Shown here in pieces: positions 6,485 to 17,466 of a stretch of DNA of 29,005 nt. Below the pieces are notes generated by a model. The model saw nothing but the letters and a program-made list of their open reading frames with translations, was not told the DNA's origin and ran no database searches. The position numbers and the translations under genes were made by a program. Numbering within the stretch: position 1 is the first letter of the stretch; the number at the start of each line of letters is the position of its first letter. The stretch lies in assembly GCA_036732025.1 (NCBI GenBank), contig DAINDE010000047.1, positions 1-29,005 of the forward strand, given 5' to 3'. The DNA is from SSSZ01 sp036732025. Lineage in GTDB: Bacteria > Pseudomonadota > Gammaproteobacteria > Burkholderiales > Rhodocyclaceae.

Positions 6485-7213
6485 ATGACCCAGGCCACCC
6501 TTTCCGCCCACAACCTCAAGAAGCGCTACAAGGCCCGCACTGTCGTGCAGGACGTCTCCTTCGCCGTCAAGAGCGGCGAGGTGGTGGGCCTCCTGGGCCC
6601 CAACGGCGCCGGCAAGACCACCTGCTTCTACATGATCGTCGGCCTGGTGCCGGCGGACGGCGGCGAAGTCTATATCGACGAAGATCGCCTCACCCACCTG
6701 CCCATGCACAGCCGGGCGCGCCAGGGGGTTTCCTACCTGCCCCAGGAAGCCTCGGTCTTCCGCAAGATGAACGTCGAGGAAAACATCAAGGCGGTGCTGG
6801 AATTGCAGGGGATGCCGGAGGCCGAGGCCAACGACCGCCTGGAAGGCCTCCTGGGCGAACTGCACATCGGCCACGTCCGCCACATCAACGCCGCCGCCCT
6901 TTCCGGCGGCGAGCGTCGGCGGGTGGAGATCGCCCGGGCGCTGGCCACCAGCCCCCGCTTCATCCTCCTCGACGAGCCCTTCGCCGGGGTGGACCCCATC
7001 GCCGTGCTGGAAATCCAGAAGATCATCCGCTTCCTGAAGGAGCGCAACATCGGCGTCCTCATCACCGACCACAACGTGCGCGAAACCCTGGGCATCTGCG
7101 ACCACGCCTACATCATCAACGCCGGCGAGGTGCTGGCCGCTGGACGGCCGGCCGAAATCGTGGAGAATGAAAGCGTGCGTAAAGTTTATCTGGGCGAGAA
7201 CTTCCGTCTCTGA
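6485..7213 (+). CDS. lptB: LPS export ABC transporter ATP-binding protein LptB, 242 aa
   Basis: ATPase of the LptB2FGC complex that extracts lipopolysaccharide from the inner membrane. Walker A GPNGAGKT (38-45), the signature LSGGERRRVEIARAL, Walker B ILLDEPFAGVDP and the H-loop ITDHNVRETL are all present and the length is normal. It sits 9 bp after recX and 16 bp before rpoN. lptB-rpoN adjacency is standard in proteobacteria, but the usual upstream partners lptC and lptA are not here; recX is in their place. Confidence 0.97.
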   Translation: MTQATLSAHNLKKRYKARTVVQDVSFAVKSGEVVGLLGPNGAGKTTCFYMIVGLVPADGGEVYIDEDRLTHLPMHSRARQGVSYLPQEASVFRKMNVEENIKAVLELQGMPEAEANDRLEGLLGELHIGHVRHINAAALSGGERRRVEIARALATSPRFILLDEPFAGVDPIAVLEIQKIIRFLKERNIGVLITDHNVRETLGICDHAYIINAGEVLAAGRPAEIVENESVRKVYLGENFRL

Positions 7214-7229
7214 CCGGACCTGAATTCTC

Positions 7230-8699
7230 ATGAAGCCCGCCCTCCAGCTCAAACTCTCCCAGCACCTGGCGCTGACGCCCCAGTTGCAGCAGTCGATCAA
7301 GCTCCTGCAGCTATCCACCCTGGAGATGAACCAGGAGATCGAGCGCTACCTGCTGGAAAATCCCCTCCTCGAACGGGAGGACGAAGGCGATTCGTGGAGC
7401 GCCGGTGCCGGCGCCGCCGCCGAAGCGCCGCGGGGGGAGGCCCAGGAGAGCGGCGGCGAGCGCGAGGAACGCGAGCGGGAGCGGGAAACCGAACCGGAGG
7501 CCATCGAAGCCCCCATGGGCGGCGGCGAGGACGACGACCGCTGGTCCTCCGACGCCGGCACCTTCACCGGCGCCGGCCGCGACGAGGACGACGATTCCGA
7601 CCCCCACGACATCCACGGCTCCACCACCAGCCTGCGCGACCACCTGGTCTGGCAACTGGGCATGACCCAGCTCTCCGAGCGGGACCGCAGCCTGGTGCGC
7701 TTCCTCATCGAGGCCCTGGACGACGACGGCTACCTGTCCACGCCCCTGGAGGAGCTGTGGCAGACCCTGCCCCCGGAATACGAAATCGAGCCGGAAGAGC
7801 TGGAAATCGCGTTGCGCCACATCCAGAACTTCGACCCCACCGGCGTCGGCGCCCGCAACCCCAAGGAATGCCTGTCCCTGCAGCTCAGGGCCATGGAGCC
7901 GGGCTACGACCGGGACATGGCCCTCATCATCGTGGACAGGCACCTCGATCTCCTCGCCGCCCGGGATTTCGCCAAGATGCGCCGGCTCATGAACGTGGAC
8001 GACGAGGACCTCAAGGCGGCCCACGCCCTCATCACCAGCCTCGACCCCCGTCCCGGCGCCCGTTTCGCCCCCCTGGAAGCCCGCTACATCACGCCCGACG
8101 TGATCGTGAAGAAGCTCAAGGGCAAGTGGACGGCCTACATCAACCCGGACGCCTACCCGCGGCTGCGGATCAACCGCCTCTACGCCGAAATCCTGGCCAA
8201 GCAGCGCCGGGGCAACGGCAATCTCACCGGCCAGCTGCAGGAAGCCCGCTGGCTGATCAAGAACGTGCAGCAGCGCTTCGAGACCATCCACCGCGTCACC
8301 CAGGCCATCGTGGACCGTCAGCGCCAGTTCTTCGAGCACGGCGAAGTGGCCATGCGCCCCCTGGTGTTGCGGGAAATCGCCGACATCCTGGGGCTGCACG
8401 AATCCACCGTCTCCCGCGTCACCAGCCAGAAATACATGGCCACGCCGCGGGGCATTTTCGAACTGAAATACTTCTTCGGCAGCCATGTCGCTACCGACAC
8501 CGGCGGCGCCTGTTCCGCCACCGCCATCCGCGCCCTGATCAAGCAATTGATCGGGTCCGAGGACGGCAAGAAGCCCTTGTCGGATAGTCAAATATCCGAA
8601 ATACTAGGCCAGCAGGGAATCGTTGTCGCGCGCCGTACCGTGGCCAAATACCGCGAGGCCCTCAACATCCCGCCGGTCAATTTACGCAAGACCCTGTAG
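7230..8699 (+). CDS. rpoN: RNA polymerase sigma-54 factor RpoN, 489 aa
   Basis: Alternative sigma factor for enhancer-dependent promoters (nitrogen, motility, other regulons). Region I is Gln/Leu-rich (LQLKLSQHLALTPQLQQSIKLLQLS, 5-29), region II is a long acidic, low-complexity stretch (about 48-125), and region III holds the core-binding domain and HTH (REIADILGLHESTVSRVTSQKY). The RpoN box ARRTVAKYRE lies at about 467-476, close to the C-terminus as expected. It is followed within 14 bp by hpf. Confidence 0.99.
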   Translation: MKPALQLKLSQHLALTPQLQQSIKLLQLSTLEMNQEIERYLLENPLLEREDEGDSWSAGAGAAAEAPRGEAQESGGEREERERERETEPEAIEAPMGGGEDDDRWSSDAGTFTGAGRDEDDDSDPHDIHGSTTSLRDHLVWQLGMTQLSERDRSLVRFLIEALDDDGYLSTPLEELWQTLPPEYEIEPEELEIALRHIQNFDPTGVGARNPKECLSLQLRAMEPGYDRDMALIIVDRHLDLLAARDFAKMRRLMNVDDEDLKAAHALITSLDPRPGARFAPLEARYITPDVIVKKLKGKWTAYINPDAYPRLRINRLYAEILAKQRRGNGNLTGQLQEARWLIKNVQQRFETIHRVTQAIVDRQRQFFEHGEVAMRPLVLREIADILGLHESTVSRVTSQKYMATPRGIFELKYFFGSHVATDTGGACSATAIRALIKQLIGSEDGKKPLSDSQISEILGQQGIVVARRTVAKYREALNIPPVNLRKTL

Positions 8700-8713
8700 A
8701 GAGAGGAGAGAAA

Positions 8714-9037
8714 ATGAATCTGCAGATCGCTGGTCACCACATCGAAGTTACGCCGGCATTGCGCGACTACGTCGAGAACAAGCTCGACCCGGTGGTCCGC
8801 CATTTTGACAAGGTCACCGGCGTGAACGTCGTCCTGTCGGTCGAGAAGCTCAAGCAGAAGGCCGAAGTGACCGTTCACGTTCCCGGCAAGGACATGCATG
8901 TCGAGGAATCCGGCGACGACCTCTACGCCGCCATCGACGCCCTCTTCGACAAGCTGGACCGCCAGGTCCAGAAGTACAAGCAGAAGGTCCAGGACCACCA
9001 CCGCGGCGACAAGGCCGCCCACCACATGGCCGAATAA
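8714..9037 (+). CDS. hpf: Ribosome hibernation promoting factor HPF (short form), 107 aa
   Basis: Binds the 30S decoding region of idle ribosomes and promotes dimerisation in stationary phase. The protein has the beta-alpha-beta-beta-beta-alpha HPF/YfiA core, visible as MNLQIAGHHIEVTPALRDYVENKL, then strand repeats and the helix DLYAAIDALFDKLDRQVQKYKQK. The length indicates the short form without the dimerisation tail of long HPF. A strong ribosome site (GAGAGGAGAG) precedes it. Its place between rpoN and ptsN is the classic rpoN operon order. Confidence 0.96.
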   Translation: MNLQIAGHHIEVTPALRDYVENKLDPVVRHFDKVTGVNVVLSVEKLKQKAEVTVHVPGKDMHVEESGDDLYAAIDALFDKLDRQVQKYKQKVQDHHRGDKAAHHMAE

Positions 9038-9091
9038 GCCAGCCCGCCGCCGCGGCCCCGTCCGGGACCGCGGCCCCTCCCCGCCCCCAAA

Positions 9092-9538
9092 ATGAACCCC
9101 TTCATCAAATTATTGCCGGCCGGCCATGTCCTCCTCGACCTGGAGGCGGGCAGCAAGAAACGGGTCTTTGAACAGGCCGGCCTGTTGTTCGAGAGCAATG
9201 TCGGCATCGCCCGCTCCGTCGTGTTCGACAGCCTTTTCGCCCGCGAGAAGCTCGGTTCCACCGGCCTCGGCCAGGGCATCGCCATCCCCCACGGGCGCAT
9301 CAAGGGCCTCAAGCAGGCGGTGGGTGCGTTCCTTCGCCTGGCCACGCCGGTGCCCTTCGATTCCCCCGACGGCCGGCCGGTTTCCATGCTTTTCGTCCTC
9401 CTGGTTCCCGAACAGGCCACCGAGGAACACCTGCAGATCCTCTCCGAACTGGCCCAGCGCTTCGCCGACCGCGGTTTCCGGGAGAACCTCGCCGCCGCCG
9501 CCGATGCCGCCGCCGTGACGGCGCTCTTCCAGAAGTAA
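9092..9538 (+). CDS. ptsN: PTS nitrogen regulatory protein EIIA-Ntr (PtsN), 148 aa
   Basis: Regulatory phosphocarrier of the PTS-Ntr branch, phosphorylated on a histidine by NPr/HPr. The phosphorylation site is H67 in GIAIPHGRIKGL, and the protein has the mannitol/fructose EIIA fold with LFVLLVPEQATEEHLQILSELAQRF. The usual partner, HPr kinase, follows 9 bp later. In related bacteria it controls carbon/nitrogen and potassium responses; that role here is inferred from family. Confidence 0.97.
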   Translation: MNPFIKLLPAGHVLLDLEAGSKKRVFEQAGLLFESNVGIARSVVFDSLFAREKLGSTGLGQGIAIPHGRIKGLKQAVGAFLRLATPVPFDSPDGRPVSMLFVLLVPEQATEEHLQILSELAQRFADRGFRENLAAAADAAAVTALFQK

Positions 9539-9547
9539 GCCCGCGCC

Positions 9548-10483
9548 GTGCGCCACATCAGTCTTCTCCAGCTTTACGAAGACAACCGCGACAAGCTCCT
9601 CTTCAACTGGATCGTCGCCCACGGAGCGGACCGGCGCATCGAGCTGAAGGAATCCAACAACTACGGTGCCGACGTCGTCGGCCACATCAACGTCATCCAC
9701 CCGGAGCGCCTGCAGGTCATGGGCATGGCCGAACACGACTGGGTGCAGCGCGTGGGCGAGGCCAAGTTCCGCCACCAGTTCCAGGATTTCCTGGCCGCCC
9801 AGGCACCGGCCATCATCGTCGCCGAGGGGCTGGAGCCGCCGGAATCCCTCTGCCTGGCCTGCGAGGCTTCGGAAACCCCGCTGCTGACCACGCCCAAGCC
9901 CTGTTCCGCGGTCATCGACCTGCTGCGCATCTACCTTTCCCGCCGCCTGGCCGACACGGCGAGCATGCACGGCGTGTTCATGGACGTCCTCGGCATGGGC
10001 GTGCTCATCACCGGCGACTCCGGCGTCGGCAAGTCCGAACTCGCCCTCGAACTCATTTCCCGCGGCCACGGCCTGGTGGCCGACGACGTGGTGGAAATGG
10101 CGCGCATCGCCCCCACCACCATCGAAGGGCGCTGCCCGGGCATGCTGCGCGACTTCCTGGAAGTGCGCGGCCTGGGGCTGCTCAACATTCGCACCATCTT
10201 CGGCGAGACGGCGTCGCGCCGCAAGATGAAGCTCAAGCTCATCGTCCACCTGCAGAAGGCGGCCGTGGGGGGCGACGCGCCCCGCCTGCCCCTCGACGCC
10301 CAGACCCAGGAGGTCCTCGGCGTCCCCATCCGCAAGGTGGTGATCCCGGTGGCCGCCGGCCGCAACCTGGCGGTCCTGCTGGAAGCGGCGGTGCGCAACA
10401 CCATCCTCCAGTTGCGGGGCATCGACAGCATGCAGGATTTCATGGATCGCCAGCAGCGCGTCATGCTTGACGAGGATGCCTGA
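9548..10483 (+). CDS. hprK: HPr kinase/phosphorylase, 311 aa
   Basis: Phosphorylates and dephosphorylates a serine of HPr. The C-terminal catalytic domain has H141 in the HGVFMDVLGMGVLI segment, the P-loop GDSGVGKS (156-163) and the HprK signature LEVRGLGLLNIRTIFG. The N-terminal domain is the DRTGG-like regulatory fold of the family. The start is GTG at 9548. It is the last gene of the rpoN group here; neither rapZ nor ptsH follows, although both are common neighbours in betaproteobacteria. Confidence 0.97.
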   Translation: MRHISLLQLYEDNRDKLLFNWIVAHGADRRIELKESNNYGADVVGHINVIHPERLQVMGMAEHDWVQRVGEAKFRHQFQDFLAAQAPAIIVAEGLEPPESLCLACEASETPLLTTPKPCSAVIDLLRIYLSRRLADTASMHGVFMDVLGMGVLITGDSGVGKSELALELISRGHGLVADDVVEMARIAPTTIEGRCPGMLRDFLEVRGLGLLNIRTIFGETASRRKMKLKLIVHLQKAAVGGDAPRLPLDAQTQEVLGVPIRKVVIPVAAGRNLAVLLEAAVRNTILQLRGIDSMQDFMDRQQRVMLDEDA

Positions 10484-10534
10484 TTGCACGATATTGGCCC
10501 GGCATTCAACCCATACAACCCGCAAGGAGGAACC

Positions 10535-10819
10535 ATGAAAGCCGCAATCGCCCTGGTCGCACTGGTTTTTGCCGCTGTCGCCGGAACGGCCCAGGCCGCC
10601 ACCGCCCAGCAGAACAAAATGAAGGAATGCAACGCCTCCGCCGGCGACAAGAAAGGCGACGAGCGCAAGGCCTTCATGAAGGAATGCCTCTCCGCCAAGC
10701 CCGCCGACGGCAAGACCGCCCAGCAGGAAAAGATGAAGACCTGCAACAAGGAGGCCGGCGACAAGGGCCTGAAGGGCGCCGAGCGCAAGAAATTCATGTC
10801 CGAGTGCCTGAAGGGCTGA
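10535..10819 (+). CDS. psiF: PsiF-like exported small protein, 94 aa
   Basis: The ATG at 10535 has a perfect AAGGAGG site 5 nt upstream. Residues 1-21 are a signal peptide (MKAAIALVALVFAAVAGTAQA). The mature protein has two copies of the PsiF repeat, KMKECNASAGDKKG...RKAFMKECL and KMKTCNKEAGDKGL...RKKFMSECL, each with two cysteines, suggesting disulfides in the periplasm. PsiF was named as phosphate-starvation-inducible in E. coli; its molecular function is unknown. It lies 51 bp after hprK and is followed by a strong terminator. Confidence 0.92.
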   Translation: MKAAIALVALVFAAVAGTAQAATAQQNKMKECNASAGDKKGDERKAFMKECLSAKPADGKTAQQEKMKTCNKEAGDKGLKGAERKKFMSECLKG

Positions 10820-10843
10820 CCGCCAGGCGCCTCTCCCATCCGG

Positions 10844-10872
10844 ATGCCGGCCCCCTGGAGGCCGGCATTTTT
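10844..10872 (+). terminator. Rho-independent terminator after the psiF-like gene
   Basis: A perfect 9-bp GC-rich stem ATGCCGGCC/GGCCGGCAT (10844-10852 with 10860-10868), a 7-nt loop and a T5 run (10868-10872). It closes the transcript coming from the rpoN-hprK-psiF side and separates it from the gene at 10902. Confidence 0.9.
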
Positions 10873-10901
10873 CCGTATAAACCCTGCCCATTGCGACCAC
10901 C

Positions 10902-11561
10902 ATGAGAACCCAGCTCCTTGCCCTTGCCGTCCTCGCCGCCACCAGCGGCGCCGCCGGCGCCTTCAGCTTCTCCGAGGACGAAAAGCAGCAGCAGGACGCC
11001 GACGCGGCCGCCCGCAAGCGCGTGTCGTCCCAGCTCGCCACCCCTTGCAAGCAGGCCCTCAAGGACAAGCGCATCATGGTGGTGGTAGGCCAGCGCACCG
11101 CCCGCGGCATGGATGCCGACCAGGGCCACTACAGCCCCCATTTCCAGGCCATCGACAAGCGCCTGAAACGCCTGGGCCTCAATACCTTCTCCCAGGAAGA
11201 AATGAAGGCCCGCATCGCCCAGGCCGAAATCGAGGCCTACCTTAACAACGACATGGAAGCCGCCCTCGCCGCCTCCAAGAAGATGGGCTCCGACTTCATC
11301 CTGCGCGGTGTAATCTCCAGCCGCACCGGCTACAATCAAATGGTCCGGCTGCCCGAGGTCTATGTCAGCATGAGCTTCACCCTCACCGGCGCCGACGGCC
11401 GTCCCATCTCGGAAGCCTCCGGCAGCGCCGAGTCCTACTCCGGCGCCGACACCGGCGGCATGGCCCTGACGCTCATCAACGAGCAGGCCGAAGGCGTCGT
11501 CGCCAGGCTGTACAGCGACTATTGCCGCAAGGCGGGGATCGGCGGCAAAGACAAGAAATAA
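10902..11561 (+). CDS. Exported protein, possibly LpoB/CsgG-like, 219 aa
   Basis: Residues 1-20 are a signal peptide (MRTQLLALAVLAATSGAAGA) without a lipobox cysteine. After a charged linker, the domain from about 45 to 210 has the pattern I associate with the LpoB/CsgG N-terminal fold: a strand KRIMVVVGQRTARG, a FxxIDKRLKRLGLNTFSQEEMK helix/strand, GSDFILRGVISSRTG, a long strand pair VYVSMSFTLTGADGRPISEASGSAES and a final helix INEQAEGVVARLYSDYC. Two cysteines (C49 and the near-terminal one) could form a disulfide. The family assignment is tentative. It is the first gene of a probable operon with the CsgG-like protein (26 bp later) and the membrane kinase. A TATAAA at 10876-10881 could be its -10 but no -35 is clear. 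Confidence 0.75.
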   Translation: MRTQLLALAVLAATSGAAGAFSFSEDEKQQQDADAAARKRVSSQLATPCKQALKDKRIMVVVGQRTARGMDADQGHYSPHFQAIDKRLKRLGLNTFSQEEMKARIAQAEIEAYLNNDMEAALAASKKMGSDFILRGVISSRTGYNQMVRLPEVYVSMSFTLTGADGRPISEASGSAESYSGADTGGMALTLINEQAEGVVARLYSDYCRKAGIGGKDKK

Positions 11562-11587
11562 ACCCAACACTGTTCGAGGCCAGGATC

Positions 11588-12385
11588 ATGAAGACATTGC
11601 GCACCCTTACCCCACTGGCGGTCGCCCTCGCAGCCGGCGCCGCCCTCGCCCAGCCGGTTTTCGACAACCCCTCCCCCACCGCTGGCAGCAGTACCTCCCA
11701 GCAGGCCAACGCCATGGCCGACAAGGGCATGTACAAGGACATCCAGTACCAGAACGCCGGTCGCCAGGGTCCGGCGCTCATCGTCATTCCCGGCGAGGTG
11801 AAGAGCAACAACGCCAGTTTCGTGCAGAAATTCGGCCCCAACAACATCGCCGATTTCGCCGAACTGGAACTGGGCAAGGCCAATTTCAAGGTGCTCGAGC
11901 GCTCCGACCTGGGGCCGCTCCTCAACGAGTTCACCCTCGCCTACACCATGGGCGACCCCCAGGCAGCGCGCAAGATGCTGCAGAAGGGGCGCTTCAAGAC
12001 CACCAAGTGGGTGGTCAAGTTCGATGTCCTCAAGGCGGAGCCGGTGGCCCAGGCGCAATCCGGCTTCGATGGCCGGGCCCTGGGTTCGGTCATCGGCATC
12101 CTCGGCGGCGGCCGGGGCGCGGCGGCCGGCGGTGTCGCCGTGGGGTCCGTGCAGACCGGGGAGTCTTCCGGCGTGTGGATCATCGGCATGCGCTACAAGA
12201 TCATCGACGCCAACACCACCGAGCAGGTGGCCACCGGCTACACGGAAGAAAAGATGGAGCTGGGCGCCAAGGGCACTTCGGTCCTCGGGGTTTCCAGCAG
12301 CGCCTCCGGCGGCCTCACCCTGGATACCCTGGTGCAGCGCCTGGTGCAGAAGAACGTCTGGGAAATCGACCAGAAATACAAATAA
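11588..12385 (+). CDS. CsgG/HfaB-family exported protein, 265 aa
   Basis: Signal peptide 1-21 (MKTLRTLTPLAVALAAGAALA), with cleavage before QPVFDN; there is no lipobox cysteine, unlike true CsgG. The body matches the CsgG-type layout: PALIVIPGEVKSNN, FAELELGKANFKVLERSDLGPLLNEF, KTTKWVVKFDVLKAEP, a Gly-rich segment GILGGGRGAAAGGVAVGSV, VWIIGMRYKIIDANTTEQVATGYTEEKME and a C-terminal helix LVQRLVQKNVWEI. CsgG forms outer-membrane secretion pores for curli. No curli genes are nearby, so pore formation cannot be assumed. The ATG at 11588 is the start consistent with the signal peptide. It is cotranscribed with the genes on either side. Confidence 0.85.
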   Translation: MKTLRTLTPLAVALAAGAALAQPVFDNPSPTAGSSTSQQANAMADKGMYKDIQYQNAGRQGPALIVIPGEVKSNNASFVQKFGPNNIADFAELELGKANFKVLERSDLGPLLNEFTLAYTMGDPQAARKMLQKGRFKTTKWVVKFDVLKAEPVAQAQSGFDGRALGSVIGILGGGRGAAAGGVAVGSVQTGESSGVWIIGMRYKIIDANTTEQVATGYTEEKMELGAKGTSVLGVSSSASGGLTLDTLVQRLVQKNVWEIDQKYK

Positions 12386-12406
12386 GCGGTGCTCAGGGAG
12401 GGCATG

Positions 12407-14767
<2,361 letters not shown>

Positions 14768-14788
14768 GCGGAAGGAGCGCCCAAGAGG

Positions 14789-14819
14789 AAAAAGGCCATC
14801 CAGCGGATGGCCTTTTCTT
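14789..14819. terminator. Bidirectional terminator between the kinase and the cyclase gene
   Basis: A 12-bp perfect stem AAAAGGCCATCC/GGATGGCCTTTT (14790-14801 with 14805-14816) with an AGC loop, preceded by an A run and followed by a T-rich tract. It can stop transcripts from both convergent genes. Confidence 0.93.
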
Positions 14820-14842
14820 TGTTGCCGCCGTGCGACGCGGCG

Positions 14843-15730
14843 TCAGAGGTGCTCGAAAAAGGCGCAGTCGGCCTGGGGGTCGGTGCTGGAACTGCCGAAG
14901 CTGATCTTGCCGGTGCCGCGCAGGAGCAGTTCCTCCCGGCGCAGCAGGGTCTCCCGCTCGCCGGCGACGGCGACGCAACTGCCGTTGGTGCTCTGGTCCA
15001 CATAGAAGAACTTGTCGCCCCGGCGCTCGATGCGCCCGTGCTGGCGGGAGGCCTTGCGGTCCTCGACCACCACGTCGTTGGCCTGGTCGCGGCCGAGGGA
15101 GAGGGTCTGCGTCTTGTCGTCCAGCAGGTAGGCCCGGCCGCGGTAGCGCAGGCACAGTTTGACGGTGGGCGGCTGGGAAAGGATCGAGTTCGCCTTCATG
15201 GTGAGCTCTTCAGTCTCGTTCCACAGCACTTCGAAGACATGCACGCCGTCGGCCTTGCCCTTGACCGACAGTTGTTCCAGGTCGCGGGTGGATTGCTGGA
15301 GCAGGTTGGGCAGGGTATCCACCGTCTGCTTGCTGGTGAGGATCTGCTCGGACTTGGCCAGGCCGACGATGCGGGCGGCGGTATTGACCGTGTCGCCGAA
15401 GATGTCGTTGTTGTCCTCGATGGCCGGGCCATAGTGGAAGCCGACGCGGATGGCCAGCTTGACGCCGGAAACCGGCGGCAGGTCGTGCACCCGCTGCTGC
15501 ATCTCGACGGCGGCCTGGAAGGCGGCTTCGGCATCGCCGAAGGTGGCCATCACCTCGTCGCCGATGGTCTTCACCAGGCGGCCGCGGAAACCGTCGATGG
15601 CGCGCTCCATGCGTTTGATGCAGCGGTCCACGGCCCGCAGCGCCTCGGCGTCGCCAAGCCTTTCGTATAGCTTGGTGCTGCCCGAAACGTCGGCAAACAA
15701 CACCGCCAGTTTGCGCTCTACGCCCCCCAT
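14843..15730 (-). CDS. Class III adenylate cyclase with C-terminal FHA domain, 295 aa
   Basis: The N-terminal cyclase domain (about 5-170) has both metal aspartates, D14 (LFADVSGST) and D58 (KTIGDEVMA), the adenine-selecting pair K54/D113, and the transition-state residues N116 and R120 (DTVNTAARI). It therefore looks like an active adenylate rather than guanylate cyclase. The FHA domain (about 188-280) has GR (213-214), SRQH (228-231) and STNG (247-250), the residues that bind phosphothreonine. There is no membrane segment. The ATG at 15730 has AGGGG upstream and starts the cyclase fold cleanly; a TTG at 15748 would add six residues. It is convergent with the Ser/Thr kinase, a plausible source of phosphothreonine for the FHA domain, and lies 71 bp after ttcA. 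Confidence 0.95.
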   Translation of the reverse strand: MGGVERKLAVLFADVSGSTKLYERLGDAEALRAVDRCIKRMERAIDGFRGRLVKTIGDEVMATFGDAEAAFQAAVEMQQRVHDLPPVSGVKLAIRVGFHYGPAIEDNNDIFGDTVNTAARIVGLAKSEQILTSKQTVDTLPNLLQQSTRDLEQLSVKGKADGVHVFEVLWNETEELTMKANSILSQPPTVKLCLRYRGRAYLLDDKTQTLSLGRDQANDVVVEDRKASRQHGRIERRGDKFFYVDQSTNGSCVAVAGERETLLRREELLLRGTGKISFGSSSTDPQADCAFFEHL

Positions 15731-15767
15731 GCTTCGCCCCTGCGCCAATGCCCGTAATTACTGAGTC

Positions 15768-15776
15768 ATTATCATA
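15768..15776 (-). promoter_or_regulatory. Candidate -10 element for the cyclase gene
   Basis: TATGATAAT on the minus strand, 38 bp upstream of the ATG. No good -35 is visible, so the cyclase may instead be read through from ttcA or need an activator. Confidence 0.3.
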
Positions 15777-15801
15777 GCAAATTCGGGCCTTGCGGCCTGT
15801 G

Positions 15802-16665
15802 TCATATTACCGGCGCCAGGGGAATGGTCCCGGTCATGGCGATTTCCGGTTCGTCGAAGACGATGTCGCCCTCCTCCACTTCGCTCTCCAGCGTGAGACC
15901 CCGGAAATCGAAGAGGCCGTTGTCGGCGAGGTGGGAGGGCACGATGCTCTGCATGGCGGTGAACACCGATTCGGTGCGGCCGGGGTAGCGGCGGTCCCAC
16001 TCCTGCATCATTTCGCGGATCTTCTGGCGCTGCAGGTTTTCCTGGGAGCCGCACAGATTGCAGGGGATGATGGGGAAGTTCATGCCCCGGGCGAACTTGG
16101 CGATGTCGGCCTCGGAGCAGTAGGCCAGCGGCCGGATGACGATGTGCGCCCGGTCGTCGGTGACCAGCTTGGGCGGCATGGCCTTCAGCTTGCCGCCGAA
16201 GAGCAGGTTGAGGAACAGGGTGTGCACCATGTCGTCCCGGTGGTGGCCGAGAGCGATCTTGTTGGCGCCCAGTTCCTTGGCGGTGCGGTAGATGATGCCC
16301 CGGCGCAGGCGGGAGCAGAGGGAGCAGGTGGTCTTGCCTTCGGGGATCTTGTCCTTGACGATGGAGTAGGTGTCGGCTTCGACGATGCGGTACTCGATCC
16401 CCAGGGAATCAAAGTAGCGCGGCAGCACCTCGGCGGGAAAGCCCGGCTGCTTCTGGTCGAGGTTCATGGCGATGAGCCGGAAGCTGACCGGGGCCCGCTT
16501 CTGCAGGGCCATGAGGACGTGGAGCAGGGTGTAGGAATCCTTGCCGCCGGAGACGCAGACCAGGACGGTGTCGCCGTCCGCGATCATGGCGTAGTCGCCG
16601 ATGGCCTTGCCGGTGCGGCCTTCCAGGAATTTGCCGAGTTTTTGCAGGGTGTTCGAAGCAGTCAT
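15802..16665 (-). CDS. ttcA: tRNA 2-thiocytidine(32) synthetase TtcA, 287 aa
   Basis: Thiolates cytidine 32 of tRNA using ATP and a sulfur donor through an iron-sulfur cluster. The PP-loop SGGKDS is at 39-44. The cluster-binding cysteines are in place: C114 and C117 (CSLC) and C202/C205 (CNLCGSQ). GHHRDDMVHTLFLNLLFGGKL is a TtcA signature. The ATG at 16665 begins 2 bp after the pteridine reductase stop. The open frame extends further upstream but only as a shadow of that gene. Confidence 0.97.
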   Translation of the reverse strand: MTASNTLQKLGKFLEGRTGKAIGDYAMIADGDTVLVCVSGGKDSYTLLHVLMALQKRAPVSFRLIAMNLDQKQPGFPAEVLPRYFDSLGIEYRIVEADTYSIVKDKIPEGKTTCSLCSRLRRGIIYRTAKELGANKIALGHHRDDMVHTLFLNLLFGGKLKAMPPKLVTDDRAHIVIRPLAYCSEADIAKFARGMNFPIIPCNLCGSQENLQRQKIREMMQEWDRRYPGRTESVFTAMQSIVPSHLADNGLFDFRGLTLESEVEEGDIVFDEPEIAMTGTIPLAPVI

Positions 16666-16667
16666 GG

Positions 16668-17414
16668 TTACAGGTGGGCGGTACGTCCGCCGTCGACGTT
16701 GATGATCTGGCCGGTGACGTAGGGCGCCCCGGCGAGGAGGAAAAGTACGGTGGCGGCGATGTCCTCGGGACTGCCCTCGCGTTTGAGGAGGGTATGGTCC
16801 ACGATGGCGGCCCGCTCCGGCGTCGGGAACTGGCCATCGCCGGGCCAGAGGATGGCGCCGGGGGCGACGGCATTGACCCGTACCGCCGGCCCCAGTTCGA
16901 CGGCCAGCGCCCGGGTCAGGGTGAGCAGGGCGCCCTTGGCGGCGCAGTAGAGGGCATAGCCCTTGAGGGGCCGTTCGGCGTGGATATCGGTGATGTTGAC
17001 GATGGCGCCGCCGCTGGCGGCGAGGAGGGGAGCTGCCGCCTGGGCAAGGAACAGGGGCGCCTTGAAGTTGCTGCCCACCAGGTCGTCCCAGGCCGCCTCG
17101 CCGATGCTGCCGAGGGCCGTCGGGTAGAAGCTGGAGGCGTTGTTCACCAGGCCGTCGAGGCGCCCGAAGCGCGCCGCCACGGCGGCCACCAGGGCCGGCA
17201 GGGCGGCGGTGTCGAGGAGGTCGCACGGGAAGGCGGCGACCGACCCGGGCCGGCATCGTTCCAGCTCCGCGGCCAGGGCCTGCGCTTCGGCGGCGGACTG
17301 GCGATAGTGGAGGGCCAGGGTGGCCCCGGCCGCGTGCAACCGGCGGGCGATGGCCGCCCCCACGCGCCGGGCGGCGCCGGTGACGAGAACGACCTGGCCG
17401 GAAAGTTTTTCCAT
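16668..17414 (-). CDS. Pteridine reductase (short-chain dehydrogenase), 248 aa
   Basis: NADPH-dependent reduction of dihydropteridines/dihydrofolate. It is a classical SDR fold, but the cofactor motif is TGAARRVG (12-19), the TGxxxRxG form that marks pteridine reductases (PTR1/FolM) rather than the TGxxxGxG of ordinary SDRs. The active site has D143 in place of the usual SDR serine, with Y156 and K160 (YALYCAAK), again as in PTR1. It is cotranscribed with ttcA, an arrangement often seen in betaproteobacteria. It may supply a reduced folate or pterin; the true substrate is not evident. Confidence 0.92.
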   Translation of the reverse strand: MEKLSGQVVLVTGAARRVGAAIARRLHAAGATLALHYRQSAAEAQALAAELERCRPGSVAAFPCDLLDTAALPALVAAVAARFGRLDGLVNNASSFYPTALGSIGEAAWDDLVGSNFKAPLFLAQAAAPLLAASGGAIVNITDIHAERPLKGYALYCAAKGALLTLTRALAVELGPAVRVNAVAPGAILWPGDGQFPTPERAAIVDHTLLKREGSPEDIAATVLFLLAGAPYVTGQIINVDGGRTAHL

Positions 17415-17466
17415 GGGGTCAGCAGTTTACCCCGAAGCGGCGGGTTCGTCGGCGCGGGATGGGGCG